Shown: positions 1-9,990, numbered from the stretch's first letter. The stretch: 64,000 nucleotides of DNA from Yponomeuta sedellus (GCA_934045075.1 OW203736.1:7827109-7891108); one strand, 5' to 3'. The notes: generated by a model from the letters alone, not told the origin. Numbers and translations are program-made.

Positions 1-188
1 TAATACGAAAGTAGATGTGAATTACGCGCCTATCGCTCACCTTATTGTGTAGGTTACCAGAAAGTATTTAATTTAAAATGTAATAAACGAGCATAAATCC
101 GTATAAAAACAGTTTTAATTAATTGAGAAAGTATTTGTTAAAACGGTTTTGCATAGATATACTTTTCTCAATTTCTTTGTACGAAATT
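1..188. other. AT-rich sequence, nothing recognised
   Basis: No open frame of note, repeat or RNA-like fold was recognised before the first RTE-tail insertion. Confidence 0.5.
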
Positions 189-199
189 GAACTAAATGA

Positions 200-449
200 C
201 TTAATTGAATGTGCTGTGTGGTGTCGGCCTAGAGAATAGCACCAACCCAAATTCTTCCCGCGGGTGTCGTAAAAGGCGACTAAGGGACACAAACCGGGGC
301 ACCCCGCGGCAGCAGCGCCCCCTGCAGTACAATTCCACCAAACGGCGAACCCCAACCCGCATGCCCAGCGTGGGGATTATGGGCGCTATGGCGCTCATTA
401 GGGGAGGGCTTTGTCCAGCAGTGGACTAATATAGCATGAAGAAGAAGAA
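200..449 (+). mobile_element. RTE-tail non-autonomous retroelement with target duplication
   Basis: A complete insertion of about 250 bp. It opens near TGTGCTGTGTGGTGTCGG, carries CGGGTGTCGTAAAAGGCGAC, and ends in the widespread lepidopteran RTE 3' end (CAGCAGTGGACTAATATAGC) plus a GAAGAAGAAG tail. The 11-bp GAACTAAATGA lies at 189-199 and again at 450-460, so the ends are fixed by a target-site duplication. It encodes no protein; the shared 3' end suggests mobilisation by an RTE retrotransposon (inference). Relatives lie at 11375-11555, 50033-50275 and 56335-56575. Confidence 0.8.
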
Positions 450-670
450 GAACTAAATGATATAAAAAGAAAATTTACATGTTATGGTTTTCACCAACCG
501 TTTAATATTGAAATCTGGATAGTGAATTATAATTCCGGCTGTATAATATAAAATACAAAAATATACGTAAAAAAATAAAATAAATTGTATCAGCAGTATA
601 GCAAAATGGTGTATTGTGGTTTATTAAGTTATCTTACAAATAAATATATGAATAAATAAAAAATAAATAA

Positions 671-886
671 GCCTGCGCAGACGAGGGACTTTTGCCCCAT
701 GAGACAAAAATCCCCGTATGGTTACCGAGTACTTGTCACGGACTCAACGCATACGGTGTGCGGTCATTAGCCGCCCGGAAAAGTAGTACGCTTCACCTAA
801 GAGCCTGCGCAGAGGAGGGACTTTTGCCCTATGAGACAAAAATCCCCGCAAGGTTACCGAGTACTTCACGGACTCAACGCATACGG
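671..886. repeat. Imperfect tandem duplication, two units
   Basis: Units at 671-756 and 803-886 share GCCTGCGCAGACGAGGGACT, GAGACAAAAATCCCCG and CTCAACGCATACGG, separated by 46 bp. The same GCGCAGACGAGG core occurs in reverse near 1195, so these may be pieces of one longer repeat. A 107-residue frame across the unit is judged fortuitous. Confidence 0.6.
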
Positions 887-1019
887 AAAAGTGAAGTGGA
901 AGCAAATATGGAAGCAAATATTCTGAGAAAACACTATCCTGTAATTTACATGAAGTTGAAAAAAGGCGTTTCAATAGAAAATACAAGGTCCATCCCTTTA
1001 TTTCAAATCGATTAACGAA

Positions 1020-1320
1020 TCTATTTATTTTTCGGGCGCTCCCCCGTACTTTTGTCGAGTCGAGTCTCTCAGTGTCCTCGGTAATTCGGGGGACTTCTTA
1101 TACGGGGTACTTTTAGTCTTTCGTGTGCATTGTTGCATGCAATTTATAAGAGATCTATATCGACGGACTAAAAAATCCCCGGGGGACAGTGCCTCGTCTG
1201 CGCAAGCGCTAATGAGTCGAAATATGTTCGCCTGTGACATGATCAGGAAGACATCCTCTTCAGGCAAAGTATGTCTATTTATATACCTTCTGAAATAGTA
1301 GCAGAACATGTTTGTAGTCC
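1020..1320 (-). other. Possible LTR-like or promoter fragment
   Basis: On the minus strand a TATATAAATAG box is followed by moderately GC-rich sequence related to the GCGCAGACGAGG units upstream. This could be part of an LTR, but no second LTR, primer-binding site or target duplication was found. An open frame of 94 codons shows no recognisable protein. Confidence 0.2.
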
Positions 1321-1702
1321 CGTGACATGTAAATTAAAATGTCTGTGTGCTGTGGGGTTTCCGAGTGTGGTCTGCGTTGACATTATTATTCTGCGCTCTC
1401 TCAAACTTTACAAATGGAAGGCTAATTGAAAAGTTACGTGTCGAAATAGAATTTAAATTATGGCAACCAGTATCAGCGAGTGATGTAATCCGCTTTTGAA
1501 GTTATACTAAGGCCGGGTTATACCGCACGATTTTAACGGGATATGTTACGATGCAAGTCCTTTTATCTGCTACAGGACCATTAACCGTTGGGGTAGTGTG
1601 GTTCTTGAGTGTAGACCGCGAATTGGCAAATGTAGCGTAGGATGCCCTGTGACTATACTGTGGGATTAATTAACTACCACTGAATGTATAAATAAATTTG
1701 AC
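1321..1702. other. Intergenic, nothing recognised
   Basis: Mixed-composition sequence without a supported gene or known repeat. Confidence 0.4.
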
Positions 1703-1918
1703 GACCTCTGTGGCGTAGCGGTAGCGCGTCTGCCTGCCATGCAAGAGGTCCCGGGTTCGAATCCCGGCTGGAAACAAAAAAAAAAGTCCAGGTCTTGGAT
1801 GTTTACATGTTTGTGATGTCGTTGTTTCTCGTTTCCATGACACAGGGTATCCTAGTGTGGGGCCAGAAGCAATGTATGTGCCAATATGTAAAATGTTATG
1901 TTATGTTATAAAAATGTA
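1703..1918 (+). mobile_element. SINE-A, tRNA-derived, near full length
   Basis: The head has the pol III A box region (GTGGCGTAGCGGTAGCGC) and B box (GGTTCGAATCC) at tRNA-like spacing, followed by an A-rich stretch and the body TCTTGGATGTTTACATG through ACACAGGGTATCCTAGTG. It ends in short TGTTA repeats. It is a SINE, not a tRNA gene: the acceptor stem does not close and the tail is diagnostic. Other copies: 5139-5329, 20105-20301 and the interrupted copy at 22440-23076. Confidence 0.8.
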
Positions 1919-1980
1919 AGTAAATGTACGTAAAAACGGATTCGGTGGCGGTACGAAGTTTATACTCTTTTTATTAATGC

Positions 1981-2210
1981 ACTAACCCGTGCTAAGGACA
2001 ACTTTTAAATACCTATTTAGAGGCTAAAATTTCCACTCATGCCGTACGTAATACAGATAATATTATAAAGAGGTTCGAAATTTCACTGATGCCGGTGAGT
2101 CGCCCATTAGCTCAGTTGGAAAGAGCGCTGGTACGGATAGCCAGAGGTCGCGGGTTCGTATCCCGGCTGGGTGGAATTTTCAGCCTCTAAATAGGTTTTT
2201 AAAGCTACGA
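1981..2210 (+). mobile_element. SINE-B, tRNA-Ile-like head
   Basis: GCCCATTAGCTCAGTTGG...GAGCGC and GCGGGTTCG give a tRNA-Ile-like D arm and T arm. The element begins and ends with versions of AACCTATTTAGAGGC or its complement, so it carries the same motif at both ends in opposite orientation here. Many copies follow across the window. Confidence 0.75.
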
Positions 2211-2384
2211 AATTTACCGGGACAACTAGTGAAAAACATCTCACTGTCATTAACACTGAATGTGTTAATGACAGTGACATGTGCATTGCTGTGATTTCAA
2301 AAATGCTTACTTTTCCCCCAACGATTATTATTTTTATACTTTATTTCACACGAAACATTAAAAAGGACATTGCATAAGAAATAA

Positions 2385-2450
2385 CATGTACAAAGGCGAG
2401 CTTATCTCTGTAAGAGATTTCTTCCAGCAAACCTTGGAGAGTCGGGGCAG
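2385..2450 (-). mobile_element. CR1-tail LINE 3' fragment
   Basis: GGCGAGCTTATCTCTGTAAG followed by AGATTTCTTCCAGCAAACCTT is the complement of a LINE 3' end found again at 36428-36545. There is no coding sequence. Confidence 0.5.
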
Positions 2451-2941
2451 CAGTAAAAAATGGGTCTTTAAACTAGTAAATCAACTCATTACGAAGATTT
2501 GTAAAAATTGTGCATAGAAAGTTGGAACATGTATAAACAGAGTTGTGAAAATAGAAGTTTTTTTTTTCAATTGAAATTAATCTCCCTAGGGCTGAAAAGT
2601 ATAACTTTCAACCCGCTCCTCAGGCAACTTCAGACCTACTTGCCGGGTATAAGTAATGAAAAGTTTATTTCAAGCGCGAAAACAAGGAAGTTCCGGGAAC
2701 TTCACCCGAAAAGTAAGCTTTGCCTGTTTATGTTGTTAACGAAAATTGATACTGCCAAAAGTTTTAAATAGATTGTTAAAAGACTTGTTATTATATTTGT
2801 GTCGGATATGCAAATAATCTTTATCTCTCTGTATTTATAGGGTGCACAGGGTTTAATAAAATTTTCGGACAACCCGAACGTTTTGTTTAGATTCTAAACT
2901 TTAGACTATTGAGAGACTTGAATGAAACCTTTGGTGACTGT
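2451..2941. other. Intergenic, nothing recognised
   Basis: One 87-codon frame (2508-2771) has no recognisable motif and biased composition; it is not supported as a gene. Confidence 0.4.
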
Positions 2942-3004
2942 TGCTGTAGCTGTGTCTCTGTGTGTGTGCGTGTGTTTGTGTGTGAGTTAGTGTGTGAGTG
3001 AGCG
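2942..3004. repeat. GT-rich microsatellite
   Basis: Interrupted TGTG/GTGT runs on the plus strand. Confidence 0.8.
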
Positions 3005-3674
3005 TATTAGATGATTTACGGTCTCAGTAAATATTTTGACTTATTTTATTTATTTATTGTCACATTACGAATGTCAGGTACATTAGATTTTGAAAATACT
3101 CATAGCAATAACTCCATGAGAAATTTAAAAATTTACCAAAGGAACTACATTTTCCAAATCCTATAAAGGAACAAAAAAAATATTCTATACAAAAAATATT
3201 ATACAAGTACCTAGATATGTCCTTCTGCTACTTTTACATCGAGTTACACCTACCTAAGTTGAATACTAAATTATAATACATCCACCACGCAAGCTTATAA
3301 TCTGACTGCAATCCGCAGTAACAAATTACATACAAAATTCAGGCGGCCTGCATAATTGCTTGTCAGGTTAGTTCGTTTGCCGAGAAGTCAGCTCACACGA
3401 AATCTTTCTTATTCTGTTTCTAGTAGCGGGTTATTCGATGACAGTTCTATATTTCTATAATGGTTATTCAAAGATACGACAGTTACGTAGGCGATTAAAT
3501 ATGTTTTCTCCCAAGGAGAGCAATAACTTCGAAGAAATATGTATTATATTCATACGCGGTAGATTTAAGTGAATTTTCAATTCATGACATTATTTGAAAC
3601 TCCATAAAAGAAACAAACAAAGGCTTTCCGGTTGAAACACGGATCGCGAATACTATTCCTTAATGATTTTAAAA
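3005..3674 (-). other. Probable decayed LINE end plus unassigned DNA
   Basis: On the minus strand the stretch ends with repeated AATAAATAAATAAA near 3045, as a LINE 3' end would. Frames upstream are full of stops; no clade could be named. Confidence 0.25.
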
Positions 3675-3766
3675 ACCTATTTATAGGCAAAAAATTCCAA
3701 CCATGCCGGAATTCGAACCCGCGACCTCTGGCTATCCGTGCCAGCGCTCTTTCCAACTGAGTCCTT
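3675..3766 (-). mobile_element. SINE-B fragment
   Basis: Contains CCTATTTATAGGC, the inverted B box GGAATTCGAACCCGCG and the start of the D arm, then breaks off at CCAACTGAG. Confidence 0.7.
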
Positions 3767-3779
3767 AATGATGTTCATA

Positions 3780-3976
3780 CATAGTTATATATTAAACTGA
3801 TCCAATCGCGATGATTTTTTAAGTAAAACGTAATTACCCTAATTCCCGACGTTTCGGCAGCGTGGTCAGGGGTAGACTAAAGTGGCGAGTAGAGTCAATT
3901 ACAATGAGTAGTGGGCAACGCTGCTGAAATGTCGGAAATTAAGGTAATTACGTTTTACCTAATAAATAATCGCGAT
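3780..3976. mobile_element. FB fold-back element
   Basis: Arms GTAAAACGTAATTACC...CCCGACGTTTCGGCAGCGT and ACGCTGCTGAAATGTCGG...GGTAATTACGTTTTACC are inverted relative to each other around a unique centre. Outer ends carry TAATCGCG. No protein is encoded. The best-formed copy is at 57654-57815. Confidence 0.65.
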
Positions 3977-4556
3977 TCGACCCAAATATTATTTTGTTTT
4001 ACTCAAAATTTTACCTGAAAACTGTTTCTATTTTATTACTATCTACGTATTATTTTAGTTTTCGGTAATAAATATATTTTATTTCTTACGAGGTCTCTGA
4101 CCACACCTCTAGAATATAGGCAAGGGTGTATGCAATTTATTGCTCTAACTTAAATTCATAATTCAGTTATATGCCGTTATTCCAGTGCTACCGACAACAT
4201 GAGGTGGTAAGATGAGCATTGTATAAGAACACCCCTAGGTCTATAAACATACCAATTTTTCAAAACTCCCGGAAAACTTTCAGATAAAACTCCCAAATTA
4301 CAGGACCAATGGTCTGAAGACAGAGCTCTTGTAAAAGACCTATAGCGGGTCCCGCGTAACACTTGAGCGTAGCGTGTATGAAAAATCCGCTGCCTAATTA
4401 CGACACCGACAAATTGGCCGCGAGTGCACATTTCATAGTGAGCACGCTTTTTGCCAGCCTTGTGTCGCAGTTTGCAAAATAACAGCTTCGGTTATCTGCG
4501 ATTTACGATATTGTACGTATATTTCCTCTGAGCAAAATGTGTAAGTGGAACTAACA
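3977..4556. other. Intergenic, nothing recognised
   Basis: Short frames on the minus strand (4177-4431, 4433-4621) show no known domain; the second starts inside a palindrome and is an artefact of it. Confidence 0.4.
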
Positions 4557-4620
4557 TGCCGAAGGAGAAAATGAGACGGGTAGTAGGCACCTACTACCCG
4601 TCTCATTTTCTCCTTCGGCA
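4557..4620. repeat. Perfect 31-bp hairpin palindrome
   Basis: TGCCGAAGGAGAAAATGAGA and its exact complement flank a CA centre (arms 4557-4587 and 4590-4620). The right arm belongs to a CR1-tail sequence that continues to about 4690 and recurs at 48515, so the left arm is a back-copied duplicate. Confidence 0.9.
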
Positions 4621-4690
4621 ATCTTTCCGGTATAGGCTTGCCTGGAAGAAATTGCTATCAGCAATAAGGCCGCTAATTTTAACTCTTCTT
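4590..4690 (+). mobile_element. CR1-tail LINE 3' fragment
   Basis: ACTACCCGTCTCATTTTCTC, then GGAAGAAATTGCTATCAGC and AATAAGGCCGC. This is the 3' untranslated end of a LINE family also seen at 48515-48670 and 62430-62525. Confidence 0.6.
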
Positions 4691-4721
4691 TTACGTAAAT
4701 GTTTTTTGGAGTGTATAAGAA

Positions 4722-4945
4722 AGAAAGACGGCAGGTGGACCAGAGCAGTCACAGTGTGGCGGCCGAGAACGGGAAAGCGGTCGGTGGGCAGACCAGCGGC
4801 CCGATGGTCAGACGATGTGGCAGAGTCAGTGGAGGGTCCTTGGATGAGGATGGCGAGATACCGTGAGGCTTGGCATAATGGGGAAAAGGCCTATACCCAG
4901 CAGTGGACAGCGGTGGGCTGATGATGATGATGATGATAAGAAAGA
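4722..4945 (+). pseudogene. RTE-type reverse transcriptase, C-terminal end only
   Basis: The frame ending at 4921 reads RTGKRSVGRPAARWSDDV, then a WMRMA segment and a KAYTQQWTAV end. This GRP-x-RW-x-DD...W arrangement is the usual C-terminus of lepidopteran RTE-like endonuclease/reverse transcriptases. The catalytic domains are absent; the fragment starts after the CR1-tail and runs into a GATGATGATG tail. A 5'-truncated copy is the usual result of target-primed reverse transcription. Confidence 0.7.
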
Positions 4946-5138
4946 ATATTGTTATCGTATCTTACTTATATCAGGCTATTTACAGGTCGAATTCAATTTA
5001 TTTTTGAGGTAACCAACATTTTGTCGACTCAAATACTTAAATAGTGTCCACTTGCACAGCAATATTAATTAAACCTGTAAAAGAAACTTTAGATGTCTAG
5101 AATAGTACAGGTTCGACCTAGTTTAGGATCTAGGGATA

Positions 5139-5329
5139 ACATTTACATACATGCACATACATTGCTTCTGGCCCCACACTAGGGTACCCTGTGTCGTGGG
5201 ACATTAACAACGACATCACAAACATGTAGACATCCAAGACCTGGGTTCTTTTTGTCCCCAGCCGGGGTTTGAATCCAGGATCTCTTGCATGGTAGACAGA
5301 TGCGCCACCGCTACGCCACAGAGGCCGTC
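5139..5329 (-). mobile_element. SINE-A, near full length
   Basis: Inverted copy: body ACATTGCTTCTGGCCCCACAC, then an inverted B box GGGGTTTGAATCC (one mismatch) and A-box region GCCACCGCTACGCCAC. Confidence 0.8.
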
Positions 5330-5488
5330 TATAAACTTAATACTCGAAAAAATAATCGTCGATTCGAAGTATGGTTAGGTATCAAGGGGTATGTGAAATG
5401 GTTAGTTGTCTAGGGTCAAGGTAACATAAGGGTCAATTTTAGGGCTTTCCAGGCTTAGCGTGTTCGAGGTACATAACATAAAATAAAA

Positions 5489-5552
5489 TAACATTTACAT
5501 ACAGGCACATACATTGCTTCTGGCCCCACTCTAGGATGCCCTGTGTCGTACA
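5489..5552 (-). mobile_element. SINE-A 3' fragment
   Basis: Only the 3' body (ACATTTACATACAGGCACAT to CCTGTGTCGT) is present, as expected for a 5'-truncated copy. Confidence 0.7.
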
Positions 5553-5861
5553 TGAGCTGTTAGGTTCAAACCGTGCCTCCAGCACTAGACCCGATTGTTG
5601 GAGCCTGAAAATTGGGTCAAGTCGACACTAGACGAAGTCGATTTTTGCAGTTCAATTAGTGAAGCGACGTCGACAAGAGAGACGAAATGTTGGTTGTCAT
5701 GTTAAAGTCGAGTATTGAGTACTGCGTTTTTCAATGCAGGACTCACAGTCTATTTGCCTTTATATGGCCAATGAATTCTGTCCATCTTTTGTACCATAAT
5801 TGAGTAAAACAACTACATTTAAAAATTAATTATGCAGGTACCAACTGCGTCTGCATCATAT
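5553..5861. other. Intergenic, nothing recognised
   Basis: No supported feature. The last 30 bp (TTATGCAGGTACCAACTGCG) closely resemble 6091-6115 beyond the Helitron fragment. Confidence 0.4.
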
Positions 5862-6046
5862 TCTATAATATAAAAATGAATCGCTGAATATGTTGGTAAG
5901 CGCAAATCTCGAGAGCAGCTGAACCGTTTAGTTCATTCTTTTTTAAAATATTCCTTGAAGTACGAGGATGGTTCTTACGGAGAGAAAAATAAACAAAAGT
6001 TAAAGAATCGACTGTTAGACGGTACGAAGTTCGCTGGGTCAGCTAG
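5862..6046 (+). mobile_element. Short non-autonomous Helitron
   Basis: Starts TCTATAATATAAAAATGAA and ends with a hairpin-prone ACGAAGTTCGCTGGGTC then AGCTAG before T. A TC 5' end, CTAG 3' end and the AAATCTCGAGAGCAGCTGAAC body match the common lepidopteran Helitron-N pattern. No Rep/helicase is encoded. Confidence 0.65.
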
Positions 6047-6149
6047 TTTTTTATAAATATTTTTTTTTTATGTAGCCTAGATTTGATGTAATTATGCAGT
6101 TATCAACTGCGTCTTCAACATGTTTATATAAAAATACTTTTTGTGTAGT

Positions 6150-6340
6150 CTACATTTACGTGGTACTGCAGGGCACAGGCTTTCTCTCAGAGATAGAGAG
6201 ACTATGGGCTTAATTACCCCGCGCACCCACCGCGGATAGGCAATTTCAAGCGCTGGCATACATGAACACCTCAGACACTCAGGTTTCCTCCCGCTGTTTT
6301 CCTTCACCGTTAGCGAGTGGCATTAAGGGTAAAGTTAATA
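6150..6340 (-). mobile_element. SINE-C, 3' part
   Basis: Contains the complement of the SINE-C body: ACTGCAGGGCACAGGC, CACCGCGG, CAAGCGCTG, ACCTCAGACACTCAGG and TTTTCCTTCACCGTTAGCG. The tRNA-like head is missing. Confidence 0.7.
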
Positions 6341-6345
6341 CATCC

Positions 6346-6700
6346 TTCATGAGGCATTATATACGCTTCTATAAAAAAATCCCTGAAGATAGAAGCTTGC
6401 CTGAAACCCGGTTCAAAAAATATGTTAAGCAAACTTTGTGCCAAAAGGGCACAAAGTTTGCTTAACATAAAATATTACTATACTATAACATAAAGGATTA
6501 TTTAGATGACAATAAGGTCTGGAACTAAAGCCAGTACAATGCATGACTTCTATGTTTTATAATAATTATGTAAGGCCTTATGTCATGTAATAATTATGTA
6601 AGAATTATGTTAATTAAGGACTCTGAAAAGATTAAATTTGGAGTTTTTTGTCCATTTTTTTCTCCAAAATGATGTAGACTTTGAAATGGACACCTAGTTT
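6346..6700 (+). pseudogene. Non-LTR retrotransposon C-terminus and 3' end
   Basis: The plus strand reads RHYIRFYKKIPEDRSLPE then TRFKKYVKQTLCQKG, a pattern (IPxDxRSLP...FKxxVK) seen at the C-terminus of several non-LTR retrotransposons. After CQKG the frame is broken by a hairpin, and decayed sequence (KDYLDDNKVWN) follows. The same 3' end recurs at 35195, 39000 and in both arms of the large palindrome. Confidence 0.6.
6421..6469. repeat. Perfect 22-bp hairpin
   Basis: Arms TATGTTAAGCAAACTTTGTG+CC (6421-6442) and complement (6448-6469), loop AAAAG. The related LINE copy at 35215 lacks the inverted arm, so this is a local back-copy inside the LINE coding end. Confidence 0.9.
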
Positions 6701-6774
6701 GAATTGTAACGTCCATTAAGCCGCAGTTTCTGCGCTACTTAGAAGGAAACCATTTCATTTCATATTGCTACTAA

Positions 6775-6995
6775 AACAAAGATACCAAACGCGACCAGTT
6801 AAAGGCTCGCCCACCTGCTGTCCTAACATGTAACTATGAGAACGGCATTCTCACGTGCCCTCAGTGTGCACGAAGTTTCGCCGCGAAGATACGCTACATA
6901 AGCCATCTTCAAACGCACCAGCGCCATACCTCTGATTAGGGGTCAAAGTGGTCACCATGGCCGAAACCGGCCGGAACAATCATCATCAAAACAAA
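6775..6995 (+). pseudogene. LINE C-terminal zinc-finger fragment
   Basis: An open frame to a TAG at 6937 reads KARPPAVLTCNYENG and then LTCPQCARSFAAKIRYISHL with QTHQRH, a C2H2 finger (C-x2-C-x12-H-x3-H). Such a single finger near the stop codon, followed by the GGCCGAAACCGGCCG 3' UTR and an ATCATCATC tail, is known at the C-terminus of some insect LINEs. It lacks a start and upstream domains. A host zinc-finger gene is less likely because the frame stops upstream at 6772. Confidence 0.5.
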
Positions 6996-7325
6996 GACAT
7001 TGGCACATGTCGGAATTTGAACCCATGCCCTCCCAAATGTCAGGGCGGTTCTACCGCCCCGCTACTTCTTAAAATAACATAACCACAAAGGAAATCTCAG
7101 TTCTACGACCCCTTGTTGGTATTTTCACACATTGCCTTCTTAGTTGGACATATTTTTAGCGTTACTATCCATGTAACGTTAAAAACGGAACAACACGAAT
7201 AATGGCCCATTTATCACAATTTGTGGCTAAAAGCATTCGCTCAGGGAAAATCACGTGGGATTCGAACCGTAACGATGCCTCGAGCCAAAACACATGAGTG
7301 TGGTTTTATAACCCGCCTACCTACC
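6996..7325 (-). mobile_element. tRNA-like SINE head fragments
   Basis: Two inverted B-box-like motifs occur: GGAATTTGAACCCATGCC at about 7010 and GGGATTCGAACCGTAACG at about 7258. The first is followed by a D-arm-like GGGCGGTTCTACCGCCCC; neither has an identifiable body. Confidence 0.35.
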
Positions 7326-7439
7326 CTCTATAGTGCTCGGCATGGAAAAGCATTGTAACAAACTACTACGCTTGTATCAATTATTTATTTTACTGAGTTT
7401 TGAGCATAAATATACAGAGTGAGTAAGCTTAACTTACAT

Positions 7440-7640
7440 TTGGTGCTGGCTGCCGTCGCTAGATGGAAGCCGTAAAGTCAAGTCAGAGGCCTTAAGCCAG
7501 CTTGAAAACTTCTGACAGTAAGACCAGTCTCTTGCAAGCCTCTACCAAACCGGACTTGGCCTCCGTAGTGGAGTATGGCCTATACTTTCCTTAGGGAAGA
7601 GACCCGTGCCCCACGTTGGGAACATAATGGTTTTATGATG
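7440..7640 (+). mobile_element. SINE-5S 3' half (variant)
   Basis: Matches the 3' half of SINE-5S: GGTGCTGGCTGCCGTCG, CTTCTGACAGTAAGACC, GCCTCTACCAAACCGGACTT and AGAAGAGACCCGTGCCCCA-like sequence, ending in GATGATGAT. The 5S-like head is missing. This 3' part probably derives from a partner LINE. Confidence 0.6.
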
Positions 7641-7714
7641 ATGATACAGAGTGAAACAAAAAGAAACTTCTACATAAAATAACCACTTTTGCAGTGCCTT
7701 GATCGATATAAATC

Positions 7715-8042
7715 CTTTTTGTATATCCCCACTGTGGGGCATGGGTCTCTTCCTGCATCGCAGCAAGGCTAGGGCCAAACTCCACCACGGGAGCAAAGTC
7801 CGGGTTGGTGGAGGATGGTAAGACAGTGGCGGGCCTGTCTGCCAGAAGTCATCAAGCCGCCCAGATTGTCATTACATGACAGCCGGCACCAACGGCTTAA
7901 CGTGCCTTGCAGAGCACGGAAGCGTCCGGAAAAAAATGTCTTGCGCTAGTCACGGGACAGTCATCCATACTGCGTCTGACCGCGCATGTTGTTCAAGTGA
8001 TTGATTCCAATCACTCGGTTTGACAAGGCCACGAGCGTCTTG
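7715..8042 (-). mobile_element. SINE-5S, near full length, diverged
   Basis: Inverted copy running from the 3' end (TATCCCCACTGTGGGGCA) through CAGCCGGCACCAACGGCTTA to the 5S-like head near 7985-8040 (CAATCACTCGG). Several small deletions mark it as old. Confidence 0.7.
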
Positions 8043-8459
8043 GTTATGTAACTTTTAACGGATAGATCTGTGTGCAAAAATAAAAAATCCACTGAACTTT
8101 GTCGCACAACTAAGTAAAGGGACCAAAGAAGACGAAGAAAAATCTTCAATCAAATAATTGTTACTATTAATTGTTACTAACCAAATTGGTATTCGGCAAA
8201 GACCTACTTAAGGTGCCAATGAACTGTCTAACTACGCCCGCTCCGGCTATAAATAACACTGAACGGCCTCCCCTAATTCCTAACTCATTGCACGTTCGCT
8301 ACAAAGCACTAATGTAGCAAAGTTACTGTCCGGTTAGAGACGTTACTCCCGTCGAACTCCATTAAAAGGTGCTAGAACGCTTGAGAGTACCCCTGTGGAG
8401 CTGATGTATTTTTTTTTTGATGGTGTGTGGTTACTTCAAGTGATTTTTTATGTACCTAG
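8043..8459. other. Intergenic, nothing recognised
   Basis: No gene or clear repeat seen; includes a T8 run near 8410. Confidence 0.4.
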
Positions 8460-8640
8460 CTTATAAACGTCCCACTGCAGGGCACAGGGCTCTCTGAGAG
8501 AAAGTATGGGCCTAATAACCGCGCGTGCCCACCGCGGATTGACAATTTCAAGCGCTGAGGTATTTAAACACCTCAAGTAATCAGGTGTCCTCACGATGTT
8601 TTCCTTCGTGTTAGCGAGTGCTATTGCTACTATAACTCAG
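8460..8640 (-). mobile_element. SINE-C, 3' part
   Basis: CCCACTGCAGGGCACAGGGC, CACCGCGGATTG, CAAGCGCTGAGGTATT and GTTTTCCTTCGTGTTAGCG mark the inverted body of SINE-C; the head is absent. Confidence 0.7.
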
Positions 8641-8732
8641 GCACCTCAAAATGAGATAGACGCTACTTTGATTATCCTTATTATAGGATTGTTACCACTT
8701 AAACTTACTAGGTTTTTCGTAAGGGTCTGACC

Positions 8733-8852
8733 AGGTTTCGCTCTGATTCACAGAGCTTAATCATGGTGAGTATGGACGGAACTCGCGACGAGCAACCGAC
8801 GACGCGAGCTCCGTCCCTACTCACCATGAGCTCTGCGAATCAGAGCAAAACC
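8733..8852. repeat. Long hairpin, arms about 50 bp
   Basis: GGTTTCGCTCTGATTC...ATGGTGAGTATGGACGGA pairs with its near-exact complement TCCGTCCCTACTCACCAT...GAATCAGAGCAAAACC around a loop of about 15 bp (GAGCAACCGACGA). One half recurs alone near 42070-42110 (ACCAGGTTTCGCTCCGATTC), so the hairpin is a doubled form of a dispersed sequence. Confidence 0.85.
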
Positions 8853-9004
8853 TAGTAAAAGCTGGTAAAAACTGATAAAACCTGGTAAAACTTAGTATAC
8901 ACTGGCTTCAGCTTCCTATTAAGGATGTTTTAGTGGGATCGACATTTTTCTTTATAAATAAGACTTTATGAGTTTAAATAATGATGATTATGTTGAAATG
9001 AGTT

Positions 9005-9100
9005 GAAATCGCCAATCTGCGGTGGGCACGCGTGGTGATTAAACCCGCACTCTTTCTTTCTGAGAGAAGCCTGTGCCCTGAAATGGGCCGTATATAAGAT
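9005..9100 (+). mobile_element. SINE-C 3' fragment
   Basis: AATCTGCGGTGGGCACGCGT, CTGAGAGAAGCCTGTGCCCT and GGGCCGTATATA match the end of the SINE-C body. Confidence 0.6.
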
Positions 9101-9232
9101 ACGAAAAAATGTCGTTAGCGGCTCACCTTCTCTCATAATCACCATCACCGATTTCATCATATCAATGTAAGTACTAGAAATAAACATACACTTTCGTTCC
9201 CAAGATTAGGCTGCCATAGGTTACAGCATCCT

Positions 9233-9600
9233 TTATGGGACACTACACGTAAACTTTTTCACAATAAGTTTATTATTATTAATACCATAAAATTGTACAA
9301 TGCGGCGAACTTAACGCCATAAGCATTTTCTACCAGTCAACCGCAGGAGGTAACGAAAAGATCCCTGAGGACATAAAAAGCTTGCCAGAAATGCGGTTCA
9401 GCTACTAAAACAAAATTATTATTGAAATAACAATAATGTCTGCAATTGAAATAAAGGAATATTATGTCAATTCTAAGTTTTGAGTCTTGTCTATTTCTTC
9501 ACCAAAATTACCTAGATTTTGAAAAGGACACCTAGTCTATCTTGTAACGTTCACTGATCGTAGTTTCTGTGCTACTTTGAATAAAACATGTTTAAGGCTA
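9233..9600 (+). pseudogene. Non-LTR retrotransposon C-terminus and 3' end
   Basis: Decayed frames read LQHPLWDTTRKLFHNK and GGNEKIPEDIKSLPEMRF, matching the IPEDxxSLPExRF end at 6376. Mirrored at about 13880-14320 in the right arm, where the minus-strand frame is longer. Confidence 0.55.
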
Positions 9601-9609
9601 TACTATTTT

Positions 9610-9990
9610 TGATGCACTAACCCGAGCTAAGGACAATTTTCAAAAATCTATTTAGAGGCTATAAATTCCACCCATGCCGGGATTCGAACCCGCGACCTCT
9701 GGATATCCGTACCAGCGCACTTTCCCAATGAGCTAATGGGTGACTCACCAGCATCAGTGAAATTTCGAACCTCTTTACAATATTCCTCTATTACGTACAG
9801 ACAGCGACATCTGGCTGAAGTAATTTGCATCACTTGCAGCCCCGAGTACCTACTTTGCAGTTAGGTTTTTACATCGGAATGACATCGCTGTACATACCCA
9901 CATGATTATACTATTTTTAATGCACTAACCCGTGCTAAGGAAAATTTTCAAAAAACCTATTTAGAGGCTAAAAATTCCACCCATGCCGGG
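9610..9990 (-). mobile_element. SINE-B with flanking partial repeat
   Basis: Full inverted SINE-B body (GGGATTCGAACCCGCG, GCGACATCTGGCTGAAGTA, TTTGCAGTTAGG) bounded on both sides by AATGCACTAACCCG and the CCTATTTAGAGGC motif. Mirrored at 13500-13870. Confidence 0.75.

Noticed and set aside
1020..1320. Full LTR retrotransposon
   Set aside because: Only a TATA-like box and composition suggest it; no paired LTR, primer-binding site or polyprotein was seen.
2098..2175. Candidate tRNA-Ile gene
   Set aside because: D and T arms are good, but the acceptor stem pairs poorly, the anticodon loop lacks U33, and the same sequence recurs many times with a SINE body.
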